Assembly: GCA_907163345.1 (NCBI GenBank)
Contig: CAJQUN010000003.1
Coordinates: 4,768,108-4,832,107, forward strand
Direction: 5' to 3'
DNA from: Haberlea rhodopensis
Taxonomy: Eukaryota > Streptophyta > Magnoliopsida > Lamiales > Gesneriaceae
Length of the DNA stretch: 64,000 bases
In this document: one piece after another, positions 34,269 to 43,721 of the stretch
Layout: every line of letters starts with the position of its first letter
Position numbering within the stretch: the stretch's first letter is position 1
Translations under genes and position numbers: made by a program
The notes under the pieces: model-generated
Told to the model about the DNA's origin: nothing
What the model saw: only the letters and a program-made list of their open reading frames with translations
The model's database searches: none

Positions 34269-34503
34269 CGTGTACAAGGCTCATATCGGATTTATGTGAT
34301 TAAATTGTGTTAATCATATTAGAGCTTATATTGCATGCTATTTAAAACTGTATTTTCATATATGATATGGATTAAATCGAGTTTGCGAAAATCATCGTAT
34401 GATATTATATATGATATAATTGACGGATCGAAATATATGATAATTCGTGAAAAAAACCGGAACATTGGCTCGTGCATGGCTCACGGCCGACGCCACCAAA
34501 GGG

Positions 34504-34817
34504 CTAGGGTTTCGAACCCTAGTCACCATGGCTCGGCCGCCGCTTGCAAAAGGCTAGGGTTTTGAACCCTAGTCACATAAGCCACTCGGCCGCCGCTTGG
34601 GCTAGGGTTTTTCGAACCATTGGCTCGAGATGGTTAAGCCGTCACCATCATGGACCGTCCATGGTTGGACCGTGGCTTGTGGCTCATGAATTACGATGTT
34701 TCGAGCAAGTTGGCTCGATGAAAAACGAAGATGGTGCGAGGCGGCTAGGGTTTGGAACCCTAGCGCCGCCGCCGCACGAGCCAAGGCTCGGCCATGGGCT
34801 AGGGTTTCGAACCCTAG
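34504..34817 (+). repeat. Four telobox-bearing hairpins in Angela leader
   Basis: CTAGGGTTTCGAACCCTAG or a one-base variant lies at 34504-34522, 34554-34572, 34745-34763 and 34799-34817, with a damaged copy near 34602. Each can fold as an 8-bp stem CTAGGGTT/AACCCTAG with a 3-base loop (TCG, TTG, TGG, TCG). Other small palindromes (CCATGG, GGTTCGAACC near 34847) lie around them. The segment is GC-richer than the rest of the leader. Each hairpin contains AGGGTTT/AACCCTA, the plant telomere/telo-box word. Confidence 0.8.
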
Positions 34818-35977
34818 GCCCATCAATGGTCCAGCCGAGTATTTGTGGTTCGAACCATGGTGGTTCGTGTCTTAATCGCTTTAGTTCGAGGCATGTGATG
34901 TCCCGAGCGTACGATAATTTTTCAAAACTTATTTTACAGTTTTAATTAGAATTAAATTTAAAATGTTTAGAATTTAATTAATTAAATGTTAATGCATGCT
35001 TTATGTGTTGTTTGAGCATGGTGCGTGGTTATAGCCCTTTGACCTATTAGATAGGATTTGTGGATGATTGTAATTTATAATACGACCTGCGTGTCGTGCC
35101 TTTCTCTATTTTATTCTAAATGTAATCCCTCCCCTATGTTCCCCTCGAATGTGAATCGAGGAATTCTATATCTTGTAAATAGTGTAGTTTATTTTATTGA
35201 TGGTGATCAATGAAGATGGAGCATCGTGCCGGGATGAGGAGGTCATTCACAAATTGGAGCCAAAGGAAGGTGCTTGTGAAGTTACCTTAGGTTGACTCAT
35301 AGGATTTTCTCATTGGCTTGAGAAAATCGTTAGTAGGGGCTATAACCATGTCACGTTTAATTATGTATGTTGATGCATGATTTATCTTATGTTTTAGTTT
35401 GATAATAGTATTACACATATATGTAGATATGTATACAACTATATGTAGTGGACATATTTTAAATTATCAAATTAATCATGAGATCAATAAATCCCTCTAA
35501 AATATTAAGTTTTAGATGCCTTCCAAAATAAAAGTACTCGTCAATAACTTCGATTGTACATGTGTGGGTTTGCCAAAGCAAAGCACCGTGGCAATCTTAG
35601 TAAGGCGCGAAAGGATAAAAGTGATATCCGTTATACTTTAATTGGGTACGACTTAACTAGGTTATCTCAATAGGATTGGGAACCTAGAGGCATGGGTTGG
35701 ATTATAATTCATTTGATGAATTGAACAAAGTGTTGTTCGTCCAACTATCCAAGAATTATATGTGATGTAATTGACAAAGTGTTGTCTACCTAAATAACCG
35801 AGTCTTGGGCGTTTAGCCAAAGCTAACTCAAGATTAGGCGAAATATGGATCTTGGCCCACTAAAGGTTTCGAGGGTTGATATTTTTCAAACAAAAAGTGG
35901 GAGTATCATTTAATATAAGACCATGTTAAATGATTTAAATCATAAACTTATTTTGCATATTTATATTGTAGATATCC
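34818..35977 (+). other. Untranslated leader of Angela element (3' part)
   Basis: There is no long frame before the gag ATG at 35978. Many short upstream ATGs occur, so normal scanning to gag would be hindered. AT-rich. Confidence 0.6.
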
Positions 35978-38900
35978 ATGGCAACTAACAACGTTACTAG
36001 CACTTTATCACTGCGATCGGTCCTTGAGAAGGACAAATTAAATGGGACGAATTTCCTAGACTGGCATAGGAACTTGAGGATAGTCCTCAAACAAGAAAAG
36101 AAACAATATGTCCTAGAGGAACCCTTACCCGCTGAGGAACCTCCCCTAACGGCTACAAGAACCGAAAAGGATGCTTACAAGAAGCATCAGAGTGACGCAC
36201 TTGATGTTGGGTGCCTCATGCTTGCCACCATGAACTCTGAGCTTCAGAAGCAACATGAGGAAATGGAGGCGTTCGATATGATCGAACACTTAAAGCAGTT
36301 GTACCAACAGCAAGCTAGACAAGAGAGGTATGACGCCTCTAAAGCGTTATTCCAGTGCAGGATGGTAGAAGGAAGCTTAGTTGGAACTCATGTGCTCAAG
36401 ATGATTGGGTACATTGAGAATCTGGACAAGCTAGGTTTTCCATTGGACCAAGAGTTGGCCACCGATGTGATCTTGCAATCGTTGCCTGAGAGCTTCAGTC
36501 AATTTGTAGTAAATTACAATATGACTGACATGGAAAAGACTCTACCACAGTTGCATGGTATGTTGAGAACATATGAAGCAAATACTAAGAAGACTAAGGC
36601 CACAAATGTCCTTATTGTGAATAAGGGCAAAGGAAGGGCCAAAGCAAAAGGCAACAAGAAAGCAAAGAAGGTCTTTGCTAGATCTAAGCCAAAGTCTTCT
36701 GCACTGAAGCCAAAGGGAGGGATAGCAAAGGAAGGGAACTGTTTCCATTGCGGTGAGACCGGCCATTGGAAAAGAAACTGCAAAGTATATCTGGAGGATC
36801 TAAAGAAAGGAAATGTGACTTCCGCTTCAGGTATTTTTGTTATAGAAGTCAATTTATCTACTTCTTCATCATGGGTATTAGATACTGGATGTGGATCTCA
36901 CATTTATGTAAATGTGCAGGATCTCAAAAGGAGTAGGACATTGGCGAAAGGTGAAGTTGATCTCCGAGTTGGAAATGGAGCAAGAGTTGCTGCATTAGCT
37001 ATAGGAGATTATCATTTAGCTTTACCTTCTGGTTTATCACTGATTTTAAAAGACTGTTATTTTGTGCCTTCAATTACTAAAAACATTATTTCTATTTCTT
37101 GTTTAGACAAGTATGGTTTTTCATTTATCATAAAGGACAATTGTTGTTCTATTTATTTAAATGATATGTTTTATGCTAGTGCACAAATGGTGAATGGTCT
37201 TTATGTATTGAATCTTGATATGCCTATCTATAACATAAATACTAAAAGGATTAAAAATAATGATTGTAATCCGACTTATCTCTGGCACTGTCGCTTGGGC
37301 CACATAAACGAGAACCGCATATCTAAACTTCATAAGGATGGAGTATTAGATTCATTTGATTTTGAATCATATGAAACATGCGAATCTTGTTTAATGGGCA
37401 AGATGACAAAAGCCCCTTTCAAGGGACATGTTGAAAGGGCAAATGTTTTATTGGGACTAATACATAGTGATGTATGTGGACCAATAAGTACACAAGCTAG
37501 AGGTGGTTTTCAATACTTCGTTACATTTACTGATGACCTCAGTAGATATGGGTATGTGTACCTAATGAAACATAAACATGAAACCTTTGAAAAGTTCAAA
37601 GATTTCAAGAATGAAGTACAAAACCAACTTGGCAAAAGTATCAAAATCCTTCGATCAGATCGAGGAGGAGAATACTTAAGCCAAGAGTTTCATGACTATC
37701 TAAAGGAGTGTGGGATAGTCCCACAACTCACTCCTCCGTATACTCCACAATGGAAAGGTGTATCCGAGAGGAGAAATCGAACCTTGTTAGACATGGTTAG
37801 ATCAATGATGAGTCATACAGATCTTCCGATATCGTTTTGGGGACACGCTCTAGAAACAGCAATTTTCTTACTGAATCGTGTTCCATCTAAATCAGTGGAA
37901 AAGGCACCATATGAGATATGGACTGGGAAGCGTCCTAGTATGTCTTTTATGAAGATTTGGGGTTGTGAGGCTTTCGTTAGACGTCACGCCACTAACAAAC
38001 TTGGACCCAAATCTGATAAGTGTTTATTTGTGGGGTATCCTAAGGAAACGAAAGGATACTATTTCTATTATCCCACCGAGAACAAAGTAGTTGTTGCTCG
38101 GACTGGTGTATTTCTTGAAAGAGAATTTATTTCTAGAAAAACCCGTGGGAGAAAAATAGAACTTAGTGAAGTTCAACCACAAGAAAACACTGAACCTGAG
38201 ATTGAGATGGAAACAGAGCAGGCACCACAAGCTGTTGTGGAAGAAGCACCTGCTCAAGAGACACAAGCCCAGCGTAGGTCTGTAAGAGAACACCGGGAGC
38301 CACAGAGATATGGATTTCTTGTGACTCAACAAGGTGACTTACTACTTATTGATGAGGATGAGCCGTCATCTTATCAACAAGCTATATTGGGCAATGATTC
38401 TGAGAAATGGCAAGAGGCCATGAAATCTGAGATGGAATCCATGTATGCAAACCAAATATGGACTTTGGTTGATCCACCTGAAGGGGTACGACCCATAGGG
38501 TGCAAATGGATTTTCAAGAAAAAGACCGATATGGATGGTAACGTACAAACCTATAAAGGTCGGCTGGTTGCAAAAGGATTCAAACAAATTCATGGTATTG
38601 ACTATGATGAAACCTTTTCACCAGTGGCCATGGTTAAATCCATAAGGATCTTACTTGCAATAGCTGCATTTCATGATTATGAAATCTGGCAGATGGATGT
38701 CAAAACAGCTTTCCTTAATGGAAATCTGCTCGAGGATGTGTACATGACACAGCCCGAGGGTTTTGTCGATCCAAAGGATGCTGGAAAGATATGCAAGCTA
38801 CAACGATCCATTTATGGATTGAAGCAAGCTTCTCGGAGTTGGAATCTTCGTTTTGATGATGCAATCAAAGAGTTTGGTTTTATCAAAAATGAAGATGAAC

Positions 38901-39940
38901 CTTGTGTCTACAAGAAGGTCAGTGGGAGCGTAATCATTTTCCTAGTGTTGTATGTAGATGACATACTTCTTATTGGAAATGATATCCCTGCCTTGCAATC
39001 TGTAAAGATTTGGCTAGGGAACTGCTTTTCGATGAAAGATTTAGGAGAAGCCACCTATGTATTAGGAATCAAGATCTATAGAGATAGATCGAGAAGGCTT
39101 CTTGGTCTAAGTCAAAGTACATACATAGACAATGTGCTTAAAAGGTTTAGCATGCAAGAATCCAAGAAAGGATTCGTGCCTATGACACATGGTATTTATC
39201 TCTCGAAGGAACAGTGTCCTTCAACACCAGATGAGAGACAACGCATGAGTAAGATTCCATACGCGTCAGCTATTGGATCTATCATGTATGCCATGATATG
39301 TACTCGTCCCGGTGTATCGTATGCTTTGAGCATGACGAGCAGATATCAAGTTGATCCAGGTGAAGGTCACTGGATTGCTGTCAAGAACATCCTGAAGTAC
39401 TTGAGAAGGACTAAGGATACATTCTTGATTTATGGAGGTGAGGAAGAGCTCAATGTAATGGGTTACACTGATGCTAGCTTCCAAACCGACAAAGATGATT
39501 TTCGATCGCAATCTGGATATGTGTATTGCCTAAATGGAGGTGCTGTGAGCTGGAAGAGTTCAAAGCAAGAAACAGTAGCCGATTCTACAACGGAAGCTGA
39601 GTATATTGCTGCCTCGGATGCAGCAAAGGAAGCTGTTTGGATGAGGAAGTTCATTTCTGAACTTGGAGTGGTGCCTAGCATTAAAGATCCGATAGAACTC
39701 TATTGTGACAACAATGGAGCGATCGCATTGGCTAAGGAACCAAGATCTCACCAAAGATCCAAGCACATACTTAGGCGTTTCCATTTCATTCGAGAAATCG
39801 TTGAAAGGGGAGATGTTAAAATATGCAAAGTACCAACAGATGATAATGTATCTGACCCATTGACGAAGCCGCTGTCACAGCAGAAGCATGATCGTCATAC
39901 TAGATCTCTAGGCATTATGTATATGTCTGAGTGGTCTTAG
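35978..39940 (+). CDS. Angela element gag-pol polyprotein, intact (1320 aa)
   Basis: One uninterrupted frame starts with ATG in context TCCATGG. Order: gag (about residues 10-230, NGTNFLDWHRNLRIVLKQEK, LKQLYQQQARQERYDASK), CCHC knuckle CFHCGETGHWKRNC (about 255-268), aspartic protease with WVLDTGCGSHI (about 298), GAG-pre-integrase LWHCRLGHINENR (about 430), integrase (HSDVCGP, FTDDLSRYGYVYLM, LRSDRGGEYLSQEF, PYTPQWKGVSERRN), RT (KGRLVAKGFKQIHGIDYDE, QMDVKTAFLNGN, LYVDDILLIGND at about 990) and RNase H (YTDASFQTDKDDFRSQSG, ADSTTEAEYIAASDAA, ELYCDNNGAIALA). The protease D-T-G, the integrase acidic residues and the RT Y-V-D-D are all present, so the copy could be autonomous. Gag and pol are fused without frameshift, as usual in copia. 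Confidence 0.96.
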   Translation: MATNNVTSTLSLRSVLEKDKLNGTNFLDWHRNLRIVLKQEKKQYVLEEPLPAEEPPLTATRTEKDAYKKHQSDALDVGCLMLATMNSELQKQHEEMEAFDMIEHLKQLYQQQARQERYDASKALFQCRMVEGSLVGTHVLKMIGYIENLDKLGFPLDQELATDVILQSLPESFSQFVVNYNMTDMEKTLPQLHGMLRTYEANTKKTKATNVLIVNKGKGRAKAKGNKKAKKVFARSKPKSSALKPKGGIAKEGNCFHCGETGHWKRNCKVYLEDLKKGNVTSASGIFVIEVNLSTSSSWVLDTGCGSHIYVNVQDLKRSRTLAKGEVDLRVGNGARVAALAIGDYHLALPSGLSLILKDCYFVPSITKNIISISCLDKYGFSFIIKDNCCSIYLNDMFYASAQMVNGLYVLNLDMPIYNINTKRIKNNDCNPTYLWHCRLGHINENRISKLHKDGVLDSFDFESYETCESCLMGKMTKAPFKGHVERANVLLGLIHSDVCGPISTQARGGFQYFVTFTDDLSRYGYVYLMKHKHETFEKFKDFKNEVQNQLGKSIKILRSDRGGEYLSQEFHDYLKECGIVPQLTPPYTPQWKGVSERRNRTLLDMVRSMMSHTDLPISFWGHALETAIFLLNRVPSKSVEKAPYEIWTGKRPSMSFMKIWGCEAFVRRHATNKLGPKSDKCLFVGYPKETKGYYFYYPTENKVVVARTGVFLEREFISRKTRGRKIELSEVQPQENTEPEIEMETEQAPQAVVEEAPAQETQAQRRSVREHREPQRYGFLVTQQGDLLLIDEDEPSSYQQAILGNDSEKWQEAMKSEMESMYANQIWTLVDPPEGVRPIGCKWIFKKKTDMDGNVQTYKGRLVAKGFKQIHGIDYDETFSPVAMVKSIRILLAIAAFHDYEIWQMDVKTAFLNGNLLEDVYMTQPEGFVDPKDAGKICKLQRSIYGLKQASRSWNLRFDDAIKEFGFIKNEDEPCVYKKVSGSVIIFLVLYVDDILLIGNDIPALQSVKIWLGNCFSMKDLGEATYVLGIKIYRDRSRRLLGLSQSTYIDNVLKRFSMQESKKGFVPMTHGIYLSKEQCPSTPDERQRMSKIPYASAIGSIMYAMICTRPGVSYALSMTSRYQVDPGEGHWIAVKNILKYLRRTKDTFLIYGGEEELNVMGYTDASFQTDKDDFRSQSGYVYCLNGGAVSWKSSKQETVADSTTEAEYIAASDAAKEAVWMRKFISELGVVPSIKDPIELYCDNNGAIALAKEPRSHQRSKHILRRFHFIREIVERGDVKICKVPTDDNVSDPLTKPLSQQKHDRHTRSLGIMYMSEWS

Positions 39941-39943
39941 TGC

Positions 39944-39955
39944 AAGTGGGAGATT
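39944..39955 (+). other. Polypurine tract of Angela element
   Basis: AAGTGGGAGATT directly precedes the TGTTGGG start of the 3' LTR. Confidence 0.85.
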
Positions 39956-41484
39956 TGTTGGGATATGCCCTAAGACAAGTCATTAGATGATTGTTTAAGA
40001 CATACAATGTTTATGGTTTTATGAATGGCAATTCATTATTATATATTATTCTTTTAACTGTGCATTGTGAATTAATATATATGTTAATGTCCTTAGAATA
40101 ATATTGTATTATTCTTAAAGATGTCCCTAGTCAAGTATTATCATGAATTGGGATAATGATAATACGTAGAGACTAGTATATGTTGATCGATGAATTGTTC
40201 ATTGATATGAGATATCAAATCAACATATGGGTACATGTTAGAGAACGATGTACTGGACAGACCCACCATGAGAATGCAACATGGATAGTTATATGATCGT
40301 CATATGCAATTCTCATAGTGATAATAATGTATGTAATCCTTACAACTTGTGATCATCAGAGATCCCAACATAAGGAGTTATGTATCTTGATATCGTCAAA
40401 CGTTACCCGTAACAGGGTAATCTATAAAGGCGACTATTGGATACACTATGAATTATGTAGAGGGATGTTGACTGATCGAGATAGGATTTGTCCCTCCTAT
40501 ATAACAGGAGATGTGTTTGGCCCTTGATCAAGTGAGAACTAAAATGCATGGCCATGCTCGAATGAGTCGATATGAGATATCGAGCTTATTCGTTTATTCT
40601 AGTTCTACTGGGGGATCAAGAAATATAGATTGGATATACGAGTATGACTATTCCATGACTCGTGTTCAATCTAAACGCAAAGGACAAAGGGATTAAGTTA
40701 CATGATTAATATTATCACAAGTTCTAAAGGTTATGTCGAGTCATTGACATTCTTGTAATTTGGGTAGCATTGATGTGTTGCTAGATACCGCTCAATGCTT
40801 GCGACATAAAATGAGATTTTATGTCACTGCCAACATTGCAAGATCCTATCGGGTCGCACAAAAGATTAAATCGAGAAGGGAAATTAAATTCATTGGATGA
40901 ATTAATTAATTAAGAAGAGTCTTAATTAAGTGATTAAAAGGTTTTAATTAAATCATGGGTTTGGGCCCATAAGACTTTAAGAAAGTCTTGAACCTTAATT
41001 AAAAAGCCTTTTAATATAAATACAAGGTTTTGATTAATTGTTAATTAATTCTTTCATATCATTCCTTGATATCAAAAAGAACAAAACCTAGCCACCCAAG
41101 GTGAAGCACACGGCCGCCAATAATCTTGAGCTCTCGGCTTCCTATAGCCGTGTAGTTCTTGGTGTGATTTGGGGCCATCTTTTGATTAAGAACCAAGTGT
41201 GTTTCGTGTATTGGTTTAAGAACTTGTCTAGCAACTTGTTCTTAAACCATCCCTTCACCCGATTTGATCGTGTGGATACCGTTGAGGCAAAACTCATCGA
41301 GTTTTGCTATTGACTCGGAGAAGGCGTAGGACGTGGTGCTGCTCCGTGGATTCTGCTTCAAACACGCTACAAGGGTGAGACACTTGTTATTCTCTAACCC
41401 GATATGAATCCCTATGTATAGATCCGGTGTTAGTAATCCCAAAATTTTATTCCGCTGCGCTGTATGCTCATGGGGTTACTTACA
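39956..41484 (+). repeat. 3' LTR of Angela element
   Basis: It is the partner of 32729-34255 with an extra TA near 40500. It ends TTACTTACA, and host PARP3-like sequence resumes after the TSD. Confidence 0.93.
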
Positions 41485-42092
41485 GTCTCTGGCTCGAATC
41501 ACTCATGCAGGGGAGCGTATAGTTAATGGTCTTCATGCTCCTGCACCAAGAGATCCTCCAAGAAGAGATCCACTCAAGTTGTCTGATTCTGTTAAAGATT
41601 CTGTTGTTGCAGGTTTAGTTTTTGCGATGTTTCTTTCCATTTCTTTTCGAAATTATGAAATGGGATTTTGACTATTTTTTTTGAAGATGCCTTTTTTTAT
41701 GATTTAGTTACTGATAAGGCACCAAGGTTTGAAAACTCGGCCTCAGATGGAGCCTCTCATCGATAAACCTTTCAAAGGGACGTTGATCGCTCAAATGTAA
41801 AGTTTTCTGCTTCTCCTGTAACATATTGTTCGATTTTGTCTATAAGAAATATGAAAATTATAGTAGAGCTTATGATTCATATGCCAATACTGTAGGTCAA
41901 AGATAGAGAAACGTGGATGTAAAGTTGCCAACTCCATCATTGGTGAGTGCATTTGGGTAGAAGTTATTGGTAGAACTTTAGTCGGAATATTTATGAACTG
42001 ATGTGGACGTGCATGTTTTAGGTGCGACTTGTTTAGTAGTGTCTCCAAGTGGGAGGGATCGAGACGGATCAAGCAAGTTGGCCGAAGCAATG

Positions 42093-42784
42093 GTAGTACC
42101 TTTTGATTTTGAACAATAATGCACTAGAAGAGACTCTTTTTATACAGAAATATGGTGTCGTATCCCATGTCTTAGATTCATTTGTTGATAAATTATTATT
42201 GCATAACATTTAATTCTTATGTGTAGGGTGTATGTTTTAGTTTGATTTGATTTGGGCAACCGAGGTTTCAATTTGTATATTATCCTCAGTTTGAGATTGA
42301 AACGAACATAAAATGCTAAACATAATATCTTCTATGAAACATGAAAACGTAACGTAGTTCTCTGGTAGATTATTATGCCTTTTTATTAACAAACATAACC
42401 ATATAATACTATGATCCAACTTTCATCTTACAACGTTTACTATGCAGTTGTAGACGCTATAATTTTTTGGTAGTTTTTGCTCATCTTGTCGGTACGATAT
42501 AATTGTGCGTAAAACTCGTATTTTATTCAAAACTTTGTGCTTATATCATATTTAACGATGTCTGCTTAGACAACTCAACAAACATTTTCGTTCTATAATG
42601 GTATTTCTTTAGATCTGCTTGTTAAGCTGAATGATCGTTTAATTTTTTCGTAATTTTTGCTTATTGTGTAGGTATGATGAACTTTTGCGTAAAATTAGCA
42701 TTTTTCTTTGTTGTAACATTTTGGATGATGTATGCTTAGGCGGTATCACAAACTTTTTCATTCTACCAAAAAAACTGAGCACAG
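42093..42784. other. Spacer with a diverged direct repeat of about 180 bp
   Basis: 42455-42600 and 42636-42768 align (shared GTAGTTTTTGCT/GTAATTTTTGCT, GTGCGTAAAA/TTGCGTAAAA, GATGTCTGCTTAG/GATGTATGCTTAG). It lies between the last PARP-like exon and the Helitron terminus. No gene seen. Confidence 0.45.
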
Positions 42785-42816
42785 GCACTGCGCCTTGCGC
42801 GGTGCAAAATTAACTA

Positions 42817-42817
<1 letters not shown>
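42785..42817 (+). mobile_element. Helitron 3' terminus
   Basis: A 9-bp hairpin GCACTGCGC-CTT-GCGCGGTGC (42785-42805, one G-T pair) is followed by AAAATTAA and CTAG (42814-42817), with T next. This is the canonical Helitron 3' end. The matching 5' TC end upstream was not found, so the length is unknown. Confidence 0.7.

Positions 42818-42878
<61 letters not shown>
42818..42878. repeat. (TA)n microsatellite
   Basis: About 61 bp of alternating TA begins at the base after the Helitron CTAG. Confidence 0.95.
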
Positions 42879-42882
<4 letters not shown>

Positions 42883-43134
42883 ACGCGTGTGTTATACTGA
42901 ATTGCTTCAAAATTATCTCTAAGTTTTTACTTTCCTCAATTTCATTTCTCTCATCAATTTTCTACACAAATCATGAAATTGAAGGTTAATATCGTAATTG
43001 TTTCCTCGTATAAATAAAAGGTATATACACATATTTTCGGAAGAAATATAAAAAAACATGTAATGGGGGATTGGTTTTTAAAGTTATGTATATCTGCGAA
43101 TTAGATATTAATTTGCTATGTATCCCTGTTTAGT

Positions 43135-43508
43135 GATGATGTTCCTAAGGACACTACCCTTAATGGCATCATCAAACACACCGTTTAGTGGAAACTTTGT
43201 TGCTACCATTAAGGGCGCTGCCCTCAGGAGCAATATCCACCATCCAAATGAAATCTTTTTTTTTCCTTTTTACAAAAAAGATTCCAAATGAATGGTGATG
43301 ATGCCCCTAAGGGCACTACCCTTAAGGGCATCATCAAACACACCGTTTAGTGGAAATTTTGTTGCTATCATTAAGGGCGTTGCCCTCAGGAACAATATCC
43401 ACCATCTAAATGAAATCTTTTTAAAAAAAAAGAAAAAAAAGATTCCAAATGAATGGTGATGATGCCCCTAAGGGCACTACCCTTAAGGGCATCATCAAAC
43501 ACACCCTA
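43135..43508. repeat. Tandem array of double-hairpin units, 2.3 copies of about 161 bp
   Basis: Units start at 43135, 43297 and 43458 (partial). Each begins with a hairpin: GATGATGCCCCTAAGGG, loop CACTA, CCCTTAAGGGCATCATC (17-base arms with one mismatch in units 2 and 3; more worn in unit 1). A second smaller hairpin AAGGGCG..TGCCCTC follows in units 1 and 2. The units share CAAACACACCGTTTAGTGG. It is MITE-like, but no TSD was settled. Confidence 0.75.
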
Positions 43509-43721
43509 TTTAGTTTACATGTACGAGGGCATGCTAAAATATAGAAAAATTGAATATTCAAGGAACACACTCTAATCTAATCCGGTTCAAGTCGAACAGT
43601 GGCCCAAATTTTACAAAATCACTCTCACCCTTCACAAAAAAAAAAAAAAACACTCTAATCACAAAAATCAATCCCATATTAACACAAAATACAATGCACG
43701 AAAAAATTAAATAAGACAAAA

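Larger units (their letters stand above)
32729..41484 (+). mobile_element. Complete Angela-like Ty1/copia element, 8756 bp
   Basis: LTRs of 1527 bp (32729-34255) and 1529 bp (39956-41484) carry TG..CA ends. A perfect TSD gtctc (32724-32728 and 41485-41489) flanks the element. The PBS is at 34257-34268 and a PPT AAGTGGGAGATT precedes the 3' LTR. A 1.7-kb leader comes before one open gag-pol frame. Long LTRs, long leader and domain order fit the Angela (BARE/Wis) lineage. By eye about 12 substitutions and one 2-bp indel separate the LTRs (about 0.8%), so insertion is recent. It lies inside the PADR1 zinc exon of the PARP3-like relic. Confidence 0.95.
32400..42092 (+). pseudogene. PARP3-like gene relic (PADR1 and BRCT exons), split by Angela element
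   Basis: Exon-like pieces match the order of plant PARP3 (poly-ADP-ribose polymerase lineage). 32428-32570 has an ERLSVK-stop-IREILEGN run of PADR1, with TAG at 32500 and a GT donor. 32668-32728 has MFYGPLDNCPICGGTLE, part of the PADR1 zinc site. After the Angela insertion, 41485-41612 has SGSNHSCRGAYS in one frame, a stop, then PRDPPRRDPLKLSDSVKDS in another. 41712-41804 has RHQGLKTRPQMEPLIDKPF. 41896-41942 has IEKRGCKVANSIIG, and 42022-42092 has TCLVVSPSGRDRDGSSKLA from the BRCT domain. In-frame stops, frameshifts and a lost splice acceptor near 32665 show it is dead. The WGR, regulatory and catalytic PARP regions do not follow. Family assignment is from recalled conserved motifs. Confidence 0.8.
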
